A program made the translations under genes and the position numbers. From an uncultured Pseudoxanthomonas sp. (GTDB taxonomy: Bacteria > Pseudomonadota > Gammaproteobacteria > Xanthomonadales > Xanthomonadaceae): 64,000 bases of DNA. The DNA lies in contig CAMLGZ010000002.1 of NCBI GenBank assembly GCA_946479745.1, positions 1 through 64,000 of the forward strand, written 5' to 3'. This document shows, in pieces, positions 1 to 10,420 of this stretch (position 1 is the first letter of the stretch; every line of letters starts with the position of its first letter). The notes below the pieces were generated by a model, which saw nothing but the letters and a program-made list of their open reading frames with translations, had not been told where the DNA came from and did no database searches.

Positions 1-1
1 G

Positions 2-55
2 CTCAAGTACGTCTATGAGACCAAGGGCCGCGAACTGGAACAGATGGAAGGCTGA
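2..55 (+). CDS. C-terminal end of an unidentified gene cut by the window edge
   Basis: An open frame enters from the left edge and ends at a TGA at 53-55, giving a 17-residue tail that reads LKYVYETKGRELEQMEG. It is convergent with the LacI gene that follows. Too little is visible to name the product. A xylan or uronate catabolic gene would fit the neighbourhood, but that is only inference from context. Confidence 0.4.
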   Translation, partial: LKYVYETKGRELEQMEG

Positions 56-191
56 TGCGGCTATGTCGGGTGCTTCGACCCTGTTGCCCCGCTTCGCTCC
101 GGACACTTCGATTACCGGCGTTCCAGTACTGGTGCTTGCCGGGTCGATAAAGGCGGGTCAGCGCAATCCACGCCCGGCGTGGCGTCGAAAT

Positions 192-208
192 GCTGACCAG
201 TGGTCAGC
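192..208. terminator. Short perfect hairpin at the LacI stop codon
   Basis: A 7-bp inverted repeat (GCTGACC, AGT loop, GGTCAGC) overlaps the stop codon of the LacI gene, in the gap between two convergent genes. No clear T-run follows on either strand, so it is at best a weak bidirectional terminator. Confidence 0.25.
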
Positions 209-1289
209 GCTTCTTCGGTGGCCTCGGCTTGGAAAATGGGGCAACCGAGTCGCGAATAATGAGTTGGTGCGGAGTCACGTGGTCGACCAGCATGCGCGTG
301 GTGATGTCCTTGCGCCGGATGTTGCGCAACAGGATTGCTATGGCCGAATCGGCCATGTCCGAGATCGGCTGCTGGATGGTGGTGAGTTCAGGCCATACCG
401 TGGTCGCTGCGGAGGTGTTGTCGAAGCCCACGACCGAGAGATCTTTGGGAACATCCATGCCTTTGCGGTGTGCGACGGATACGACGGCGGCCGCCATGTC
501 GTCGTTGCTGGCGAATATGGCCGTCGGGCAGTGATTATGAGCAAGGAGCTTCTCGCCCGCCTGCAACCCGGATCGATAGGTGTAGTAGCCCTGCTGCACG
601 AGGGTACGGTCGTGGGCAATACCGGCATCGGCCAGCGCGGCTTGGAAGCCGCTGTACCTGAGCGCACTGTCAGTGTGGTTGGGAGGCCCTTTGACATACC
701 CGATGCGGTTATGGCCTTTGCTGATCAGGTATTCGGTGATTTCCTTGCTGGCGCGAAAGTCGTCGATACGCACACAGGAGATCTCATCGCTGAAGCGACC
801 CGAGGCGATGGTAACGACGGGCACTCCCGCGCTCAGAAACTCCTTGATCACTGCCTTGGACTCGGAAAGTGGCGGCGGCAGGATCACGCCGGCCACGCTC
901 CTGGCCAGCACGCGCGCAGCATTGTGCTGCTCGGTGCTGCTGAGCTTGTCCCAGCTGTCTATGACCAATTGAGCGGCCGCGCGGGCAGCGCCGCTGAGCG
1001 CACCAACGAGAAGCTCTTGCAGATAAGCAGAGCTGGGATTGGTGTAGATCAGCGCGATGCGCGTGTGTTGCGCCGCCGCCAGCGAACTGGCCGCCAGGTT
1101 GGGCGTATAGCCCAGGTCGCGCACCGCGCGCATCACGTTTTCGCGGGTGGAGTCGCGTACCTTGCCCTGGCCGTTGATCACGCGCGACACCGTCATCGGC
1201 GATACGGCAGCCAGCGCGGCGACTTCATCGATGGTGACGGCGCGTCCCTTGCGGCGAACCGATTTCTTGGGTTTTTCCAACGCTCGCAC
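204..1289 (-). CDS. LacI-family transcriptional regulator of the xylan locus
   Basis: This 361-residue protein has the usual LacI length and layout. Residues about 18-70 form the helix-turn-helix ([21 protein letters not shown]), followed by the hinge region with LGYTPN and AASSLA. The rest is a periplasmic-binding-protein-like effector domain with a typical [10 protein letters not shown] stretch and VVGFD. It is divergent from the alpha-glucuronidase operon with only about 90 bp between the two starts. LacI-type palindromes lie in that gap (1398-1411) and in front of the second xylan operon (11770-11787). The likely role is repression of both operons, relieved by a xylan-derived sugar or uronate. 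The effector is not evident from sequence. Family assignment is firm; regulon membership is inferred from operator position. Confidence 0.93.
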   Translation of the reverse strand: MRALEKPKKSVRRKGRAVTIDEVAALAAVSPMTVSRVINGQGKVRDSTRENVMRAVRDLGYTPNLAASSLAAAQHTRIALIYTNPSSAYLQELLVGALSGAARAAAQLVIDSWDKLSSTEQHNAARVLARSVAGVILPPPLSESKAVIKEFLSAGVPVVTIASGRFSDEISCVRIDDFRASKEITEYLISKGHNRIGYVKGPPNHTDSALRYSGFQAALADAGIAHDRTLVQQGYYTYRSGLQAGEKLLAHNHCPTAIFASNDDMAAAVVSVAHRKGMDVPKDLSVVGFDNTSAATTVWPELTTIQQPISDMADSAIAILLRNIRRKDITTRMLVDHVTPHQLIIRDSVAPFSKPRPPKKR

Positions 1290-1381
1290 CTTTGCCCTGC
1301 TGGCGGTTATGGAGGCCTCTGCATGCGCGCGAGCATCCGATGGCCGTTAAAAATACCTTCAGTTGCGAACCAGAGACAGGC

Positions 1382-3667
1382 ATGACGACCGCTCGCATGG
1401 TAACGCTAACAGAGAAGGACGGCGATAACCGCAATCGGTCCGGCGTTCGCGAGTGTCCGGAACCGGCGCCGCGTCGCCGCCTGCTTCCGCCTTTCAGGTC
1501 GCGAGCCGCTGCATTTTTCTGCTTGGTGGCTGCCGTGTTGTGCATGCCTGCCGCGCAGGCCGAGGATGGTCATGAGCTGTGGCTGCGCTATGGACAAATC
1601 CCGGCTGGTCAAGCCAATGCCTACCGCTCGCACGCCTCGCAACTGATTGCAGGGCAGGGCACGCCGACCCGGATCGCAGCGCGTGCGGAGCTGCTGCGGG
1701 GCTTGAGCGGTTTGATGGGGGCGCCGCTGCCCGTTTCGGAAGCGGTGACCCGCGATGGCGCCATCGTCGTGGGTACCGCCGCGTCCTCACCGCTGGTGGC
1801 ACGCCTGGGCCTTGATCTGGCGAGCCTGGGCGAGGAGGGATATCTGATACGCACGCTCGCGATCGATGGCCATGCCGCCACGGTGATAGCGGCGCGGGAA
1901 GATGTCGGTGTCCTGTATGGCGCTTTCCATTTCCTGCGTCTGGTGCAGACCGGCCAATCGCTCGATCGGCTCGACGTGCGCGAGTCTCCGCGCCTGAAGC
2001 TGCGTGTGCTCGACCACTGGGACAACCTGGATGGTCACGTGGAGCGCGGCTATGCGGGCGCTTCGATCTGGGACTGGCACAAGCTGCCCGACTATCTGGA
2101 CCCGCGCTATACCGACTATGCGCGCGCCAATGCGTCGCTGGGCATCAACGGCACCGTGCTCAACAACGTCAACTCCAATGCGCTGAGCCTGACGCCGGCG
2201 TATCTGAAGAAGGCCGCGGCGCTAGCGGGCGTATTCCGCCCTTATGGCATCCGTGTCTTCCTCAGTGCCCGCTTCAGCGCGCCCATCGAGATCGGCGGAC
2301 TGAAGACGGCCGATCCTCTGGATCCCGAAGTGCAGCGCTGGTGGCACTCGAAGGCCGATGAGATCTACCGGACCATTCCCGATTTCGGCGGCTTCCTGGT
2401 CAAGGCCAATTCGGAGGGACAGCCGGGCCCGCAGGACTATGGCCGCTCGCATGCCGAGGGCGCCAACCTGCTGGCCGACGCGCTGGCCCCGCATGGCGGT
2501 ACGGTGATGTGGCGCGCCTTCGTTTACTCGCACGAGGTTCACTCGCATGAGGAGCCCGACGACCGCGCCAAGCAGGCTTATTCCGAGTTCGTGCCGCTGG
2601 ACGGCAAGTTCCGCAGCAATGTACTGGTGCAGGTGAAGAACGGGCCCATCGATTTCCAGCCGCGCGAACCCTTCCATCCGCTGTTCGGCGCGATGCCGAA
2701 GACGCCGTTGATGATGGAGTTCCAGATCACCAAAGAGTATCTGGGCTTCGCTACACATCTGGTTTACCTGGGACCGCTGTATGAGGAAACACTGCGGTCG
2801 GACACTTATGCGCGCGGCAAAGGCTCGACGGTGGCCGAGGTGATCGACGGCTCGCTGGATGGCCATGCACTGACCGGTATCGCCGGAGTGGCCAACATCG
2901 GCGCGGACCGTAACTGGAGCGGATCGCATTTCGACCAGGCCAACTGGTACGCCTATGGCCGCATGGCCTGGAATCCGAATCTGTCGTCCCGCGCGATCGC
3001 CGAAGAGTGGGTGCGCATGACCTTCTCCAACGACGACCGCTTGGTGACTCCGGTCGTGGCGATGATGATGGGCTCGCGCCAAGCGGTGGTGGACTACATG
3101 ACCCCGCTGGGCCTGCACCACCTCATGGGGCGTGGCCATCACTACGGTCCCGCTCCCTGGGTGGAAGGTGGCCCGCGCGCGGACTGGGCGTCGGTGTACT
3201 ACCATCGCGCCGACAAGGGCGGCATCGGTTTCGACCGCTCGGCGCGTGGCAGCAATGCGGCTGCGCAATATTTTCCGCATGTCGCGCGCGAGTTCGGCGA
3301 CGTGCGTCGTGTACCCGAGGAGTTCCTGCTCTGGTTCCATCACGTCCCTTGGGATTACAAAACCCGTTCGGGCCGTCCGTTGTGGGACGAACTGGTGCAC
3401 AGGTACACGCGCGGCGTGGACTATGTGCATACGATGCGGGAAACGTGGGAAGGCCTTGCGCCTTACGTGGATGCAGAGCGCCACGCGCAGGTGGCTGCTT
3501 TCCTGGGTATCCAGGAACAGGAAGCGCAATGGTGGCGGGACGCCGGCATCGCCTATTTCCAGACCTTCTCGAAGCGACCGCTGCCGGAGGGGTTCGCACC
3601 GCCGGCGCATTCGCTGGACTACTACGAATCATTGGAATTCCCCTACGCCCCAGGAAATGGGAAATGA
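1382..3667 (+). CDS. Exported GH67 alpha-glucuronidase
   Basis: This enzyme would remove (4-O-methyl-)glucuronic acid from the non-reducing-end xylose of xylo-oligosaccharides. From this start the protein is 761 residues. A signal peptide with its hydrophobic core at about 42-55 ends in PAAQA near residue 60. GH67 catalytic signatures are present: the acid Glu in [10 protein letters not shown] (about 344), Asp in NGPIDFQP (about 424) and Glu in QITKEYLG (about 452), the last two spaced as in characterised family members. The reading frame is open back to 1292. ATG 1382 is preferred because GAGACAGG precedes it, but it leaves a long 41-residue lead before the hydrophobic core, and ATG 1397 lies inside the operator. 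The gene is first in a four-gene operon and overlaps the next by ATGA. Confidence 0.93.
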   Translation: MTTARMVTLTEKDGDNRNRSGVRECPEPAPRRRLLPPFRSRAAAFFCLVAAVLCMPAAQAEDGHELWLRYGQIPAGQANAYRSHASQLIAGQGTPTRIAARAELLRGLSGLMGAPLPVSEAVTRDGAIVVGTAASSPLVARLGLDLASLGEEGYLIRTLAIDGHAATVIAAREDVGVLYGAFHFLRLVQTGQSLDRLDVRESPRLKLRVLDHWDNLDGHVERGYAGASIWDWHKLPDYLDPRYTDYARANASLGINGTVLNNVNSNALSLTPAYLKKAAALAGVFRPYGIRVFLSARFSAPIEIGGLKTADPLDPEVQRWWHSKADEIYRTIPDFGGFLVKANSEGQPGPQDYGRSHAEGANLLADALAPHGGTVMWRAFVYSHEVHSHEEPDDRAKQAYSEFVPLDGKFRSNVLVQVKNGPIDFQPREPFHPLFGAMPKTPLMMEFQITKEYLGFATHLVYLGPLYEETLRSDTYARGKGSTVAEVIDGSLDGHALTGIAGVANIGADRNWSGSHFDQANWYAYGRMAWNPNLSSRAIAEEWVRMTFSNDDRLVTPVVAMMMGSRQAVVDYMTPLGLHHLMGRGHHYGPAPWVEGGPRADWASVYYHRADKGGIGFDRSARGSNAAAQYFPHVAREFGDVRRVPEEFLLWFHHVPWDYKTRSGRPLWDELVHRYTRGVDYVHTMRETWEGLAPYVDAERHAQVAAFLGIQEQEAQWWRDAGIAYFQTFSKRPLPEGFAPPAHSLDYYESLEFPYAPGNGK
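1398..1411. promoter_or_regulatory. Probable LacI-family operator before the GH67 operon
   Basis: The sequence TGGTAACGCTAACA is an imperfect palindrome with the central CG and TGxTA arms typical of LacI-family operators; five of seven arm positions pair. It closely resembles the perfect palindrome at 11770-11787. It lies just inside or just before the start of the alpha-glucuronidase gene, depending on which start is used. Confidence 0.6.
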
Positions 3668-5661
3668 CGGTCGCTGCATCGCCCATGCGGTTGCTGCTGC
3701 GCCGTACCGCCGTTCTGTTGACGTCGATCGCGCTCGGCTGCGCCTTCGCCGCCAACGCGCAACAGCGCGCCGATGCGCCTTTGCTGCATGCGATGTTCCA
3801 GGATCACGCTGTGCTGCAGCGGGACAAGCCGATCCGGATCTGGGGCCATGCGAAACCCGCGGAACAAGTGCGCGTCACGCTGGCGGGAAAGAAGGCGCGC
3901 GCCAACGCGGATGCGGAAGGGTACTGGGAGGTGCAGTTGCCGGCATTCAATGCCGGTGGGCCTTACACCCTGACCGCGACCGCAGGCGGCGCCACGCAGA
4001 CGATCAGTGACGTACTGGTTGGCGACGTGTGGCTGTGTTCGGGCCAGTCGAACATGGAGCTGCAGGTCTGGCGTTCGCTGGACGCGCGCTCCGAGATCGA
4101 CGGCGCGCATGCCGAAACGATTCGTCTGTTCACGGTTCCGCAGACCGGCAGCGTAGTTCCGCTGGAAACGTTCCAGACGCCTGCGCAATGGCAAAAGGTC
4201 GGCCCCGACACCCTGCGCGATTTCTCCGCGGCCTGCTTCTACTTCGCGCGCGAATTGCAAAAGAAACTCGATGTGCCGATGGGACTGGTCAACTCGGCCT
4301 GGGGCGGTTCGCGCATCGAAGCCTGGATCAGCAGTGCGGGCCTGCGCGCCAGCGGTGAATACAACGACGATCTCGATGTGCTTTCGAAATATGCAACCGA
4401 TCCCGTAGAGGCGACCGGCCGCTGGGGCGAACTGTGGGGCCGATGGTGGCTCAATCGCGCGGGCACGAAACCTGGCGATGAACCGTGGAGTCCTGCGTAC
4501 TCCGCCGGCAACGAATGGCGCAGCGCGCCGCGCGATCTTGGGGCGTGGGAACGTTGGGGCGTGCCGGAACTGGCGGACTACAACGGCATGGTCTGGTACC
4601 GCACCAAAGTCAGCCTGACTGCAGAGCAGGCCGAGCAGAAGGCGGTGTTGTTGCTGGGTTCCATCGACGAAATCGACATGACCTGGGTGAACGGGCGTGC
4701 CGTGGGCAGTACCTACGGCCCAGGTTCGGGCCGCGAATACCCGCTTCCGAAAAACCTGTTGCACGCCGGCGAGAACCTTGTTGTCGTCAACGCGCTGGAC
4801 ACTTACCGCGATGGCGGCATGGACGGTCCCGCGTCGGCCTACGCGCTGCGGCTGCAGGATGGAACCCGTGTGCCGCTGGAAGGCGCATGGAAATACCGCA
4901 TGGCGCCGGGCGAAGATCCGCCGCCAAGCGCGCCATGGCAGACGGCGGGGGGGCTATCCACTCTGTACAACGGCATGATCGCGCCTATCGGCCGTTACGG
5001 TCTGCACGGCGTGCTGTGGTATCAGGGCGAATCCAACACCACGCAGGCGGCGCGCTATCACGCACGCCTGCGTAGCTTCCGGGACGACTGGCGTGCGCGC
5101 TTCGGCACGGATCTGCCTCTGCTGATCGTGCAACTGGCCGGTTATGGCATGCCGAACACAAAACCCACCGAGAGCGGCTGGGCCGAGCTGCGCGAGGCGC
5201 AGCGGAAAGCGGCTGCGGAAGATCCACATACGGGACTGGCCGTCAGCCTCGACATCGGCGACCGTTACGACATCCATCCGCCGAACAAGCAGGAACTCGG
5301 GCGCAGACTGGCGCGTGCAGCGCGCCATCTGGTGTATGGCGAAAAAAAGCTGCCGCCCTCCGGTCCCGTACCTTTGTCGGCCAGACACGTCGACGATTCG
5401 GTGGTGGTGGGTTTCGGCGACGTGAGCGGAGCGCTGATCGCCTATGGCGCCTATGCACCGGTCGGGTTCGAACTCTGTGGCGCCGAGCGTGGTTCCTGTC
5501 GCTACGCCGACGCGGAGATTCGCGGACACGAGGTGATCCTGCGCGCGCCGGCGGCGCGGTCCGCCACACGCGTGAGATACGGCTGGGCCGACAGTCCGGT
5601 CGTCACCTTGTTCGACGGTGCGGGCTTGCCCGCGGGACCGTTCGAGATCCGGATCCCTTGA
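3664..5661 (+). CDS. SGNH-type acetylesterase of the sialate O-acetylesterase/CE20 kind with inserted jelly-roll domain
   Basis: This is predicted to remove acetyl groups from acetylated hemicellulose oligosaccharides in the periplasm. The 665-residue protein starts at an ATGA overlap with the GH67 stop and has a signal peptide ending in ANAQQ. The first SGNH block is [12 protein letters not shown] (catalytic Ser about 129). The Gly/Asn block is WYQGESN (about 452-458). The catalytic Asp-His pair is in DIHPPNK (about 536-538). Between the first and second blocks lies a roughly 150-residue insertion with a GH2-like sugar-binding fold signature ([20 protein letters not shown]). This split architecture is known from Xanthomonas CE20 acetylesterases of xyloglucan loci. 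Here the partner genes are for glucuronoxylan, so acetyl-xylan is the likely target. Coupling to GH67 is seen directly; substrate is inferred. Confidence 0.85.
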   Translation: MTVAASPMRLLLRRTAVLLTSIALGCAFAANAQQRADAPLLHAMFQDHAVLQRDKPIRIWGHAKPAEQVRVTLAGKKARANADAEGYWEVQLPAFNAGGPYTLTATAGGATQTISDVLVGDVWLCSGQSNMELQVWRSLDARSEIDGAHAETIRLFTVPQTGSVVPLETFQTPAQWQKVGPDTLRDFSAACFYFARELQKKLDVPMGLVNSAWGGSRIEAWISSAGLRASGEYNDDLDVLSKYATDPVEATGRWGELWGRWWLNRAGTKPGDEPWSPAYSAGNEWRSAPRDLGAWERWGVPELADYNGMVWYRTKVSLTAEQAEQKAVLLLGSIDEIDMTWVNGRAVGSTYGPGSGREYPLPKNLLHAGENLVVVNALDTYRDGGMDGPASAYALRLQDGTRVPLEGAWKYRMAPGEDPPPSAPWQTAGGLSTLYNGMIAPIGRYGLHGVLWYQGESNTTQAARYHARLRSFRDDWRARFGTDLPLLIVQLAGYGMPNTKPTESGWAELREAQRKAAAEDPHTGLAVSLDIGDRYDIHPPNKQELGRRLARAARHLVYGEKKLPPSGPVPLSARHVDDSVVVGFGDVSGALIAYGAYAPVGFELCGAERGSCRYADAEIRGHEVILRAPAARSATRVRYGWADSPVVTLFDGAGLPAGPFEIRIP

Positions 5662-5762
5662 GACCCGCACTTATGACCGACACGCCGATGAACCCCCAAT
5701 CCGATACGGAACCAAGGCCCACCTCTCTTCGTGCGGCCGATGAGCGTCGTTGGATGGAAGGA

Positions 5763-7454
5763 ATGACGATGAGAGGGATGAAAGCAGGAATGGGATTGCT
5801 ATGCGCGATGCTGGCGGCGCCTGCCTTCGCGCAACAGCCTGTCCTGTTCGACTGGTTCGAGTACCGCGGAAAGGACGCCGTCTTCGAGACGCCGGTGCCT
5901 GAAGGCAGCTATCGCAATCCGGTGCTGGCCGGCTTCCATCCCGATCCCAGCATCACGCGTGCCGGCGATCGCTACTATCTGGTGAATTCCAGCTTCGCGT
6001 TTTTCCCCGGCATTCCCGTGTTCGAGAGCGCCGACCTGGTGCACTGGCAGCAGATCGGCAACGTCATCGATCGTCCCTCGCAGCTGGACTTCGACGGGTT
6101 GGGCATGTCGCGTGGCGTGTTCGCGCCGGCCATCGAGTATCACGGCGGCATGTTCTACGTGGTCAATACCGCCGTGGACAGCGGCGGCAACTTCATCGCC
6201 ACGGCCAAGGACCCGGCGGGTCCGTGGTCGGATCTCCACTGGCTGCCGACCATTGGCGGGATCGATCCTTCGCTGTTCTTCGACGACGATGGGCGCATGT
6301 ATCTCCTCAACAACGATGCGCCGGTGGGCAAACCACGCTACGACGGCCACCGCGCGATCTGGATGCAGGAATTCGATCTGGCGAAGATGCAGCCGTTCGG
6401 TCCGCGCAAGGTGCTGATCGACGGTGGCGTGGATCCTTCGAAGAATCCGATCTGGATCGAAGGGCCGCATATCTTCAAGCGCAACGGCTGGTACTACCTC
6501 AACTGCGCCGAAGGCGGCACCGGCCCGCAGCATTCGCAGGTGATTCTGCGGAGCCGCGAGGTGTGGGGGCCGTACCAACCTTATGGGAAGAACCCCATCC
6601 TGACCCAGCGCGATCTACCGGCCGACCGCCCGCATCCCATCACCAACGCCGGCCATGCGGATCTGGTGGAAGGACTGGATGGCCGCTGGTGGGCGACGTT
6701 TCTGGCCAGTCGCAACTATGGCGGCGTGCATTACAACACCGGCCGCGAGACCTTCCTGCTGCCGGTGGAGTGGAAGGACGGCTGGCCGATAATCCTGCAA
6801 CCCAACCGCGAGATTCCCTACGTCGCTCCGGGTCCGGCTTTCATGTCGCGCACGCTCACGCAGACACCTTCAACCGGTAATTTCACCTGGCGCGACGAGT
6901 TCGACAAACCGGCGCTGGACCGCGCCTGGATGTACGTGCGCGTGCCCAAGCAGTCCTGGACAGACCTGGCTGGCCATGCCGGTCAACTGGCTATACGTCC
7001 CTTGGCAGAAGGGCTGGACACGTTGCGCAATCCGGCGTTTCTGGCGCGCCGCCAGCAGCACACGAGGTTCGAAGCCAGCACCGGATTGCAGTTGCCGGTA
7101 GAGGCGGGTACCGAGGCCGGCATCGCGGCATTCCAGAACGAAACGCACTGGTATTTCCTCGGCGTGCGCCGCATAGGACGAGGCATGGAACTGTTCCTGG
7201 AAAAAAGCGGCAGCGAAGGCAAGCGCGTCGTCGCCACCAAGGCACTGCCTGCCTCGGACTTATTGAAACTGAAGATCACGGGCGATGGTGCCGATTATTC
7301 CTTCGGCTTCGACGCGGGCAAGGGTTGGCAATGGCTCAAGCAAGGCGAGGACGGCACGTTGCTCAGTACCGACGTGGCGGATGGTTTCATCGGCGCCGTC
7401 CTGGGGCCGCATGCGCGAATCGCGCCGAACGAACATAAAGGAGCAGGCAAATGA
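5763..7454 (+). CDS. Exported GH43 beta-xylosidase/alpha-L-arabinofuranosidase with C-terminal beta-sandwich
   Basis: The 563-residue enzyme has a signal peptide (core MGLLCAMLAAPAFA) and an N-terminal five-bladed propeller with the three GH43 acidic residues: Asp in FHPDPSI (about 60), Asp in GGIDPSLFF (about 168) and Glu in WIEGPHIF (about 233). A C-terminal concanavalin-like domain (about 370-560) is typical of xylan-active GH43 enzymes. The frame is open back to 5658. ATG 5763 is chosen because it follows GGATGGAAGG and gives a normal signal peptide. It lies about 100 bp after the esterase and overlaps the GH3 gene by ATGA. It is a paralogue of the gene at 53489-55153, sharing the YRNPVxAGF start of the propeller and the LLSTDVA-GFIG ending. 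Exact specificity (xylose or arabinose) cannot be decided by eye. Confidence 0.92.
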   Translation: MTMRGMKAGMGLLCAMLAAPAFAQQPVLFDWFEYRGKDAVFETPVPEGSYRNPVLAGFHPDPSITRAGDRYYLVNSSFAFFPGIPVFESADLVHWQQIGNVIDRPSQLDFDGLGMSRGVFAPAIEYHGGMFYVVNTAVDSGGNFIATAKDPAGPWSDLHWLPTIGGIDPSLFFDDDGRMYLLNNDAPVGKPRYDGHRAIWMQEFDLAKMQPFGPRKVLIDGGVDPSKNPIWIEGPHIFKRNGWYYLNCAEGGTGPQHSQVILRSREVWGPYQPYGKNPILTQRDLPADRPHPITNAGHADLVEGLDGRWWATFLASRNYGGVHYNTGRETFLLPVEWKDGWPIILQPNREIPYVAPGPAFMSRTLTQTPSTGNFTWRDEFDKPALDRAWMYVRVPKQSWTDLAGHAGQLAIRPLAEGLDTLRNPAFLARRQQHTRFEASTGLQLPVEAGTEAGIAAFQNETHWYFLGVRRIGRGMELFLEKSGSEGKRVVATKALPASDLLKLKITGDGADYSFGFDAGKGWQWLKQGEDGTLLSTDVADGFIGAVLGPHARIAPNEHKGAGK

Positions 7455-10147
7455 TCGGTGAAAACACAGGATTTGGAATGACGGTGCGCGGCGGCTTGCT
7501 GGCCGTGCTGGCGATGGCCGGGTGGCATGCGCAAGACCTCTATGCCGCAGAGGCGCAGAGCGGGCCGCCGGTCTACCAGGACACTCAGCGCAGTTTCGAG
7601 GAGCGTGCGGCCGATCTGGTGTCGCGGATGACTCTCGAGGAAAAGGCCGCCCAGATGCAGAACGCCGCACCGGCGATCGAGCGCCTGGGTGTGCCCGCGT
7701 ACGACTGGTGGAACGAGGCGCTGCATGGTGTGGCGCGCGCGGGCGGCGCGACGGTGTTTCCGCAGGCTATCGGCATGGCCGCGACCTTCGACGTGCCGCT
7801 GATGGATCAAGTATCGCGAACGATCAGCGATGAAGCGCGCGCCAAACACCATGAGGCTCTCCGGCGCGGTGAACACGGCCGCTATCAGGGCCTGACCTTC
7901 TGGTCGCCGAACATCAATATTTTCCGTGATCCGCGCTGGGGACGCGGGCAGGAAACCTATGGCGAAGATCCATTTCTGACCGCGCGCATGGGTGTGAGCT
8001 TCGTGCGTGGCCTGCAAGGCGACGATCCCAAGTACCGCAAGCTGGACGCCACCGCCAAGCATTTCGCCGTGCATAGCGGACCGGAAGCGGATCGCCACCA
8101 TTTCGATGCACGTCCCAGTACGCGCGACCTTTACGAGACCTACCTGCCGGCGTTCGAGGCGTTGGTGAAAGAAGGGCAGGTGGACGCGGTGATGGGCGCG
8201 TACAACCGGGTCTACGGAGAATCGGCCAGCGCCAGCCATTTCCTACTGCGAGATGTCCTGCGTCGCGACTGGGGTTTCAAAGGCTATGTGCTGTCCGACT
8301 GCTGGGCGGTCGTGGACATCTGGAAGAACCACAAGATCGTGGCCACCCGTGAGGAAGCCGCTGCGCTGGCGGTCAAGAACGGCACCGAGCTGGAATGCGG
8401 CGAGGAGTATTCCACCTTACCCGATGCCGTACGCAAAGGCTTCATCACCGAAGCCGAGATCGACGCCGCACTGACCCAGTTGTTCACCGCACGTATGCGC
8501 CTGGGCATGTTCGACCCACCCGAGATGGTGCGCTGGGCGCGTATCCCCGCGTCCGTCAATCAGTCGCCCGAGCACGACGCGTTGTCGCGCAAGGCCGCGC
8601 AGGCGTCGATTGTGCTGTTGAAGAACGATGGCGTGCTTCCGTTGTCGCGCAAGCTGCGCCGTATCGCCGTGATCGGCCCTACCGCCGACGACACCATGGC
8701 TTTGCTGGGGAACTATTACGGTACGCCGGCAGCGCCAGTGACCATCCTGCAAGGCATCCGCGATGCCGCACCGCGGGTGGAAGTGGTGCATGCGCGCGGC
8801 GTCGATCTGGTGGAAGGACGCGAAGATCCCGCCGCAACACCGCTGATCGAAGCGCAATACCTGCGTCCGGACGCAGCTGCCAGCGAACGTGGCTTACGCG
8901 GCGAATATTTCCGTAGCCGCGATCTGTCAGGCAAGCCGGCATTGGTGCGCGTGGATGCGCAGATCGGATTTCGCTGGGATCGCGGTTCGCCCACCGACAA
9001 TCTGATGGCGCGCGGCGAAGCCGGCCCAGGCCAAGGCGTGCCTGCCGACAACTTCAGCATCCGCTGGAGCGGCCAGCTGCTGCCGCCGGTGTCGGGCAGC
9101 TACCGGATCGAAGCCGCGGCCAACGATGGTTATCGCCTGTACCTGGACGGGCGCCTGTTGCTCGATCATTGGCAGCCCAGTGACCGCCTGCGTGCCGACA
9201 GCGTCAGTGTGGAACTGGAAGCCGGCCGCGCCTACGACGTGAAGATGGAGTATTACGACGGCGAGCGCGATGCCGGAGTTCGCCTGGCCTGGAACATGCC
9301 GGGCGCCAAGCCACCGTTCGAGGAGGCGCTGGATGCGGCGCGCGGCGCCGATGCGGTGGTATTCGTCGGCGGGCTTACCGGCGACGTGGAAGGCGAGGAG
9401 ATGACGGTCAATTACCCGGGTTTCGCCGGTGGAGATCGCATTGATATGCGTCTGCCCTCCACGCAGCGAAAGCTGCTCGAAGCGTTGCACGCCACCGGCA
9501 AGCCGGTGGTGCTGGTACTGACCACCGGTTCGGCGCTGGCCATCGATTGGGCCAAGCAGAACCTGCCGGCGATCCTGGTGGCGTGGTACCCCGGTCAGCG
9601 CGGCGGCAATGCGGTGGCGGACGTTCTATTCGGCGACACCAATCCGGCGGGACGCCTGCCGGTGACTTTCTACAAGGCAGACGAGAAACTGCCTGCGTTC
9701 GACGATTATGCGATGAAGGGGCGCACCTATCGTTACTTCGGCGGCGAGCCGTTGTTTCCTTTCGGGCACGGACTTTCCTACACGGATTTCGCGTATTCCG
9801 GCTTGCGCTTGGACCGCAGCAATGCCGGGCCGAAGGAGCAGGTAAGGGTGTCGCTGAAGGTGAAGAACACGGGCCAGCGCGCCGGCGAAGAGGTCGTGCA
9901 GCTGTATCTGCACCCGCTCCAGCCCAAGCGTGAGCGTGCATTGAAGGATCTGCGCGGCTTTGAGCGTTTGAACCTGCAGCCTGGCGAGGAACGCGAAGTG
10001 TCGTTCACTTTCACTCCCGAGGCAGCATTGCGGCACTACGATGCCGAACGCAAAGCGTATGCCGTCGATGCAGGCGCATACGAAGTGCAGCTGGGAGCAT
10101 CGAGTGCGGATATCCGACTCAAGAAACGCTTCGAAGTAACGGAATAG
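7451..10147 (+). CDS. Exported GH3 beta-xylosidase/beta-glucosidase with PA14 domain
   Basis: This 898-residue GH3 enzyme probably cuts xylo-oligosaccharides to xylose in the periplasm. Order of parts: signal peptide (about 1-33); GH3 N-terminal barrel with nucleophile Asp in YVLSDCWAV (about 283); first half of the alpha/beta sandwich; an inserted PA14 domain (about 480-615, with GLRGEYFRS and AANDGYRLYLDGRLL); the rest of the sandwich (VLVLTTGSALAIDWA); and a C-terminal FnIII-like domain ending in VQLGASS. The PA14 insertion is a known variation that shapes the active-site entrance. The start overlaps the preceding GH43 stop by ATGA, so the four genes from 1382 form one translationally linked operon. 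A GC-rich hairpin and a palindromic doublet follow. Confidence 0.93.
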   Translation: MIGENTGFGMTVRGGLLAVLAMAGWHAQDLYAAEAQSGPPVYQDTQRSFEERAADLVSRMTLEEKAAQMQNAAPAIERLGVPAYDWWNEALHGVARAGGATVFPQAIGMAATFDVPLMDQVSRTISDEARAKHHEALRRGEHGRYQGLTFWSPNINIFRDPRWGRGQETYGEDPFLTARMGVSFVRGLQGDDPKYRKLDATAKHFAVHSGPEADRHHFDARPSTRDLYETYLPAFEALVKEGQVDAVMGAYNRVYGESASASHFLLRDVLRRDWGFKGYVLSDCWAVVDIWKNHKIVATREEAAALAVKNGTELECGEEYSTLPDAVRKGFITEAEIDAALTQLFTARMRLGMFDPPEMVRWARIPASVNQSPEHDALSRKAAQASIVLLKNDGVLPLSRKLRRIAVIGPTADDTMALLGNYYGTPAAPVTILQGIRDAAPRVEVVHARGVDLVEGREDPAATPLIEAQYLRPDAAASERGLRGEYFRSRDLSGKPALVRVDAQIGFRWDRGSPTDNLMARGEAGPGQGVPADNFSIRWSGQLLPPVSGSYRIEAAANDGYRLYLDGRLLLDHWQPSDRLRADSVSVELEAGRAYDVKMEYYDGERDAGVRLAWNMPGAKPPFEEALDAARGADAVVFVGGLTGDVEGEEMTVNYPGFAGGDRIDMRLPSTQRKLLEALHATGKPVVLVLTTGSALAIDWAKQNLPAILVAWYPGQRGGNAVADVLFGDTNPAGRLPVTFYKADEKLPAFDDYAMKGRTYRYFGGEPLFPFGHGLSYTDFAYSGLRLDRSNAGPKEQVRVSLKVKNTGQRAGEEVVQLYLHPLQPKRERALKDLRGFERLNLQPGEEREVSFTFTPEAALRHYDAERKAYAVDAGAYEVQLGASSADIRLKKRFEVTE

Positions 10148-10161
10148 GCTTTGCGATTCAC

Positions 10162-10207
10162 GCCCCTCTCGCTTGGCGCCCGCAGGGTGTGCGGGGCCGA
10201 GAGGGGC
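10162..10207 (+). terminator. GC-rich hairpin after the GH3 operon
   Basis: A perfect 10-bp inverted repeat, GCCCCTCTCG at 10162-10171 and CGAGAGGGGC at 10198-10207, starts 15 bp after the GH3 stop. The loop is 26 nt and there is no T-run, so it may slow or end transcription, or work together with the palindromic element just downstream. Confidence 0.45.
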
Positions 10208-10270
10208 AGGCGAAGTGATGCGGGTGGTTGGCAGGGCCCTGCCTGTTCGCCTGCGCGGCGTCATCAGGTC

Positions 10271-10367
10271 ATCGTCATCCCAGCGAAAGCTGGGATCCAT
10301 CTTGACTTTGAGGCTTCATGCCACAAGCAAGATCAAAATGGATCCCAGCTTTCGCTGGGATGACGAT
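10271..10367. repeat. REP-like palindromic doublet, also a likely bidirectional terminator
   Basis: Two 35-bp arms (10271-10305 and 10333-10367) are inverted copies of each other with only two or so mismatches, separated by 27 bp. Each arm contains its own small hairpin, CCCAGC-GAAA-GCTGGG. A T-rich run (TTTATTTTTTATCT) follows the right arm. The layout is that of the REP/palindromic doublets common between genes in Xanthomonadales. It lies between two convergent genes (GH3 operon and the gluconolactonase gene), where it would terminate both. Confidence 0.8.
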
Positions 10368-10420
10368 TTATTTTTTATCTTCCGTCGACGGACTAAATAA
10401 GAATTTAATTGTTCAAACCT

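Noticed and set aside
1292..1381. Longer start for the alpha-glucuronidase
   Set aside because: Would leave almost no promoter space before the divergent LacI gene and puts 90 residues before the signal peptide core.
10148..10420. Possible small gene between the GH3 and gluconolactonase genes
   Set aside because: The short frames there are made by the palindromic repeats and have no ribosome sites.
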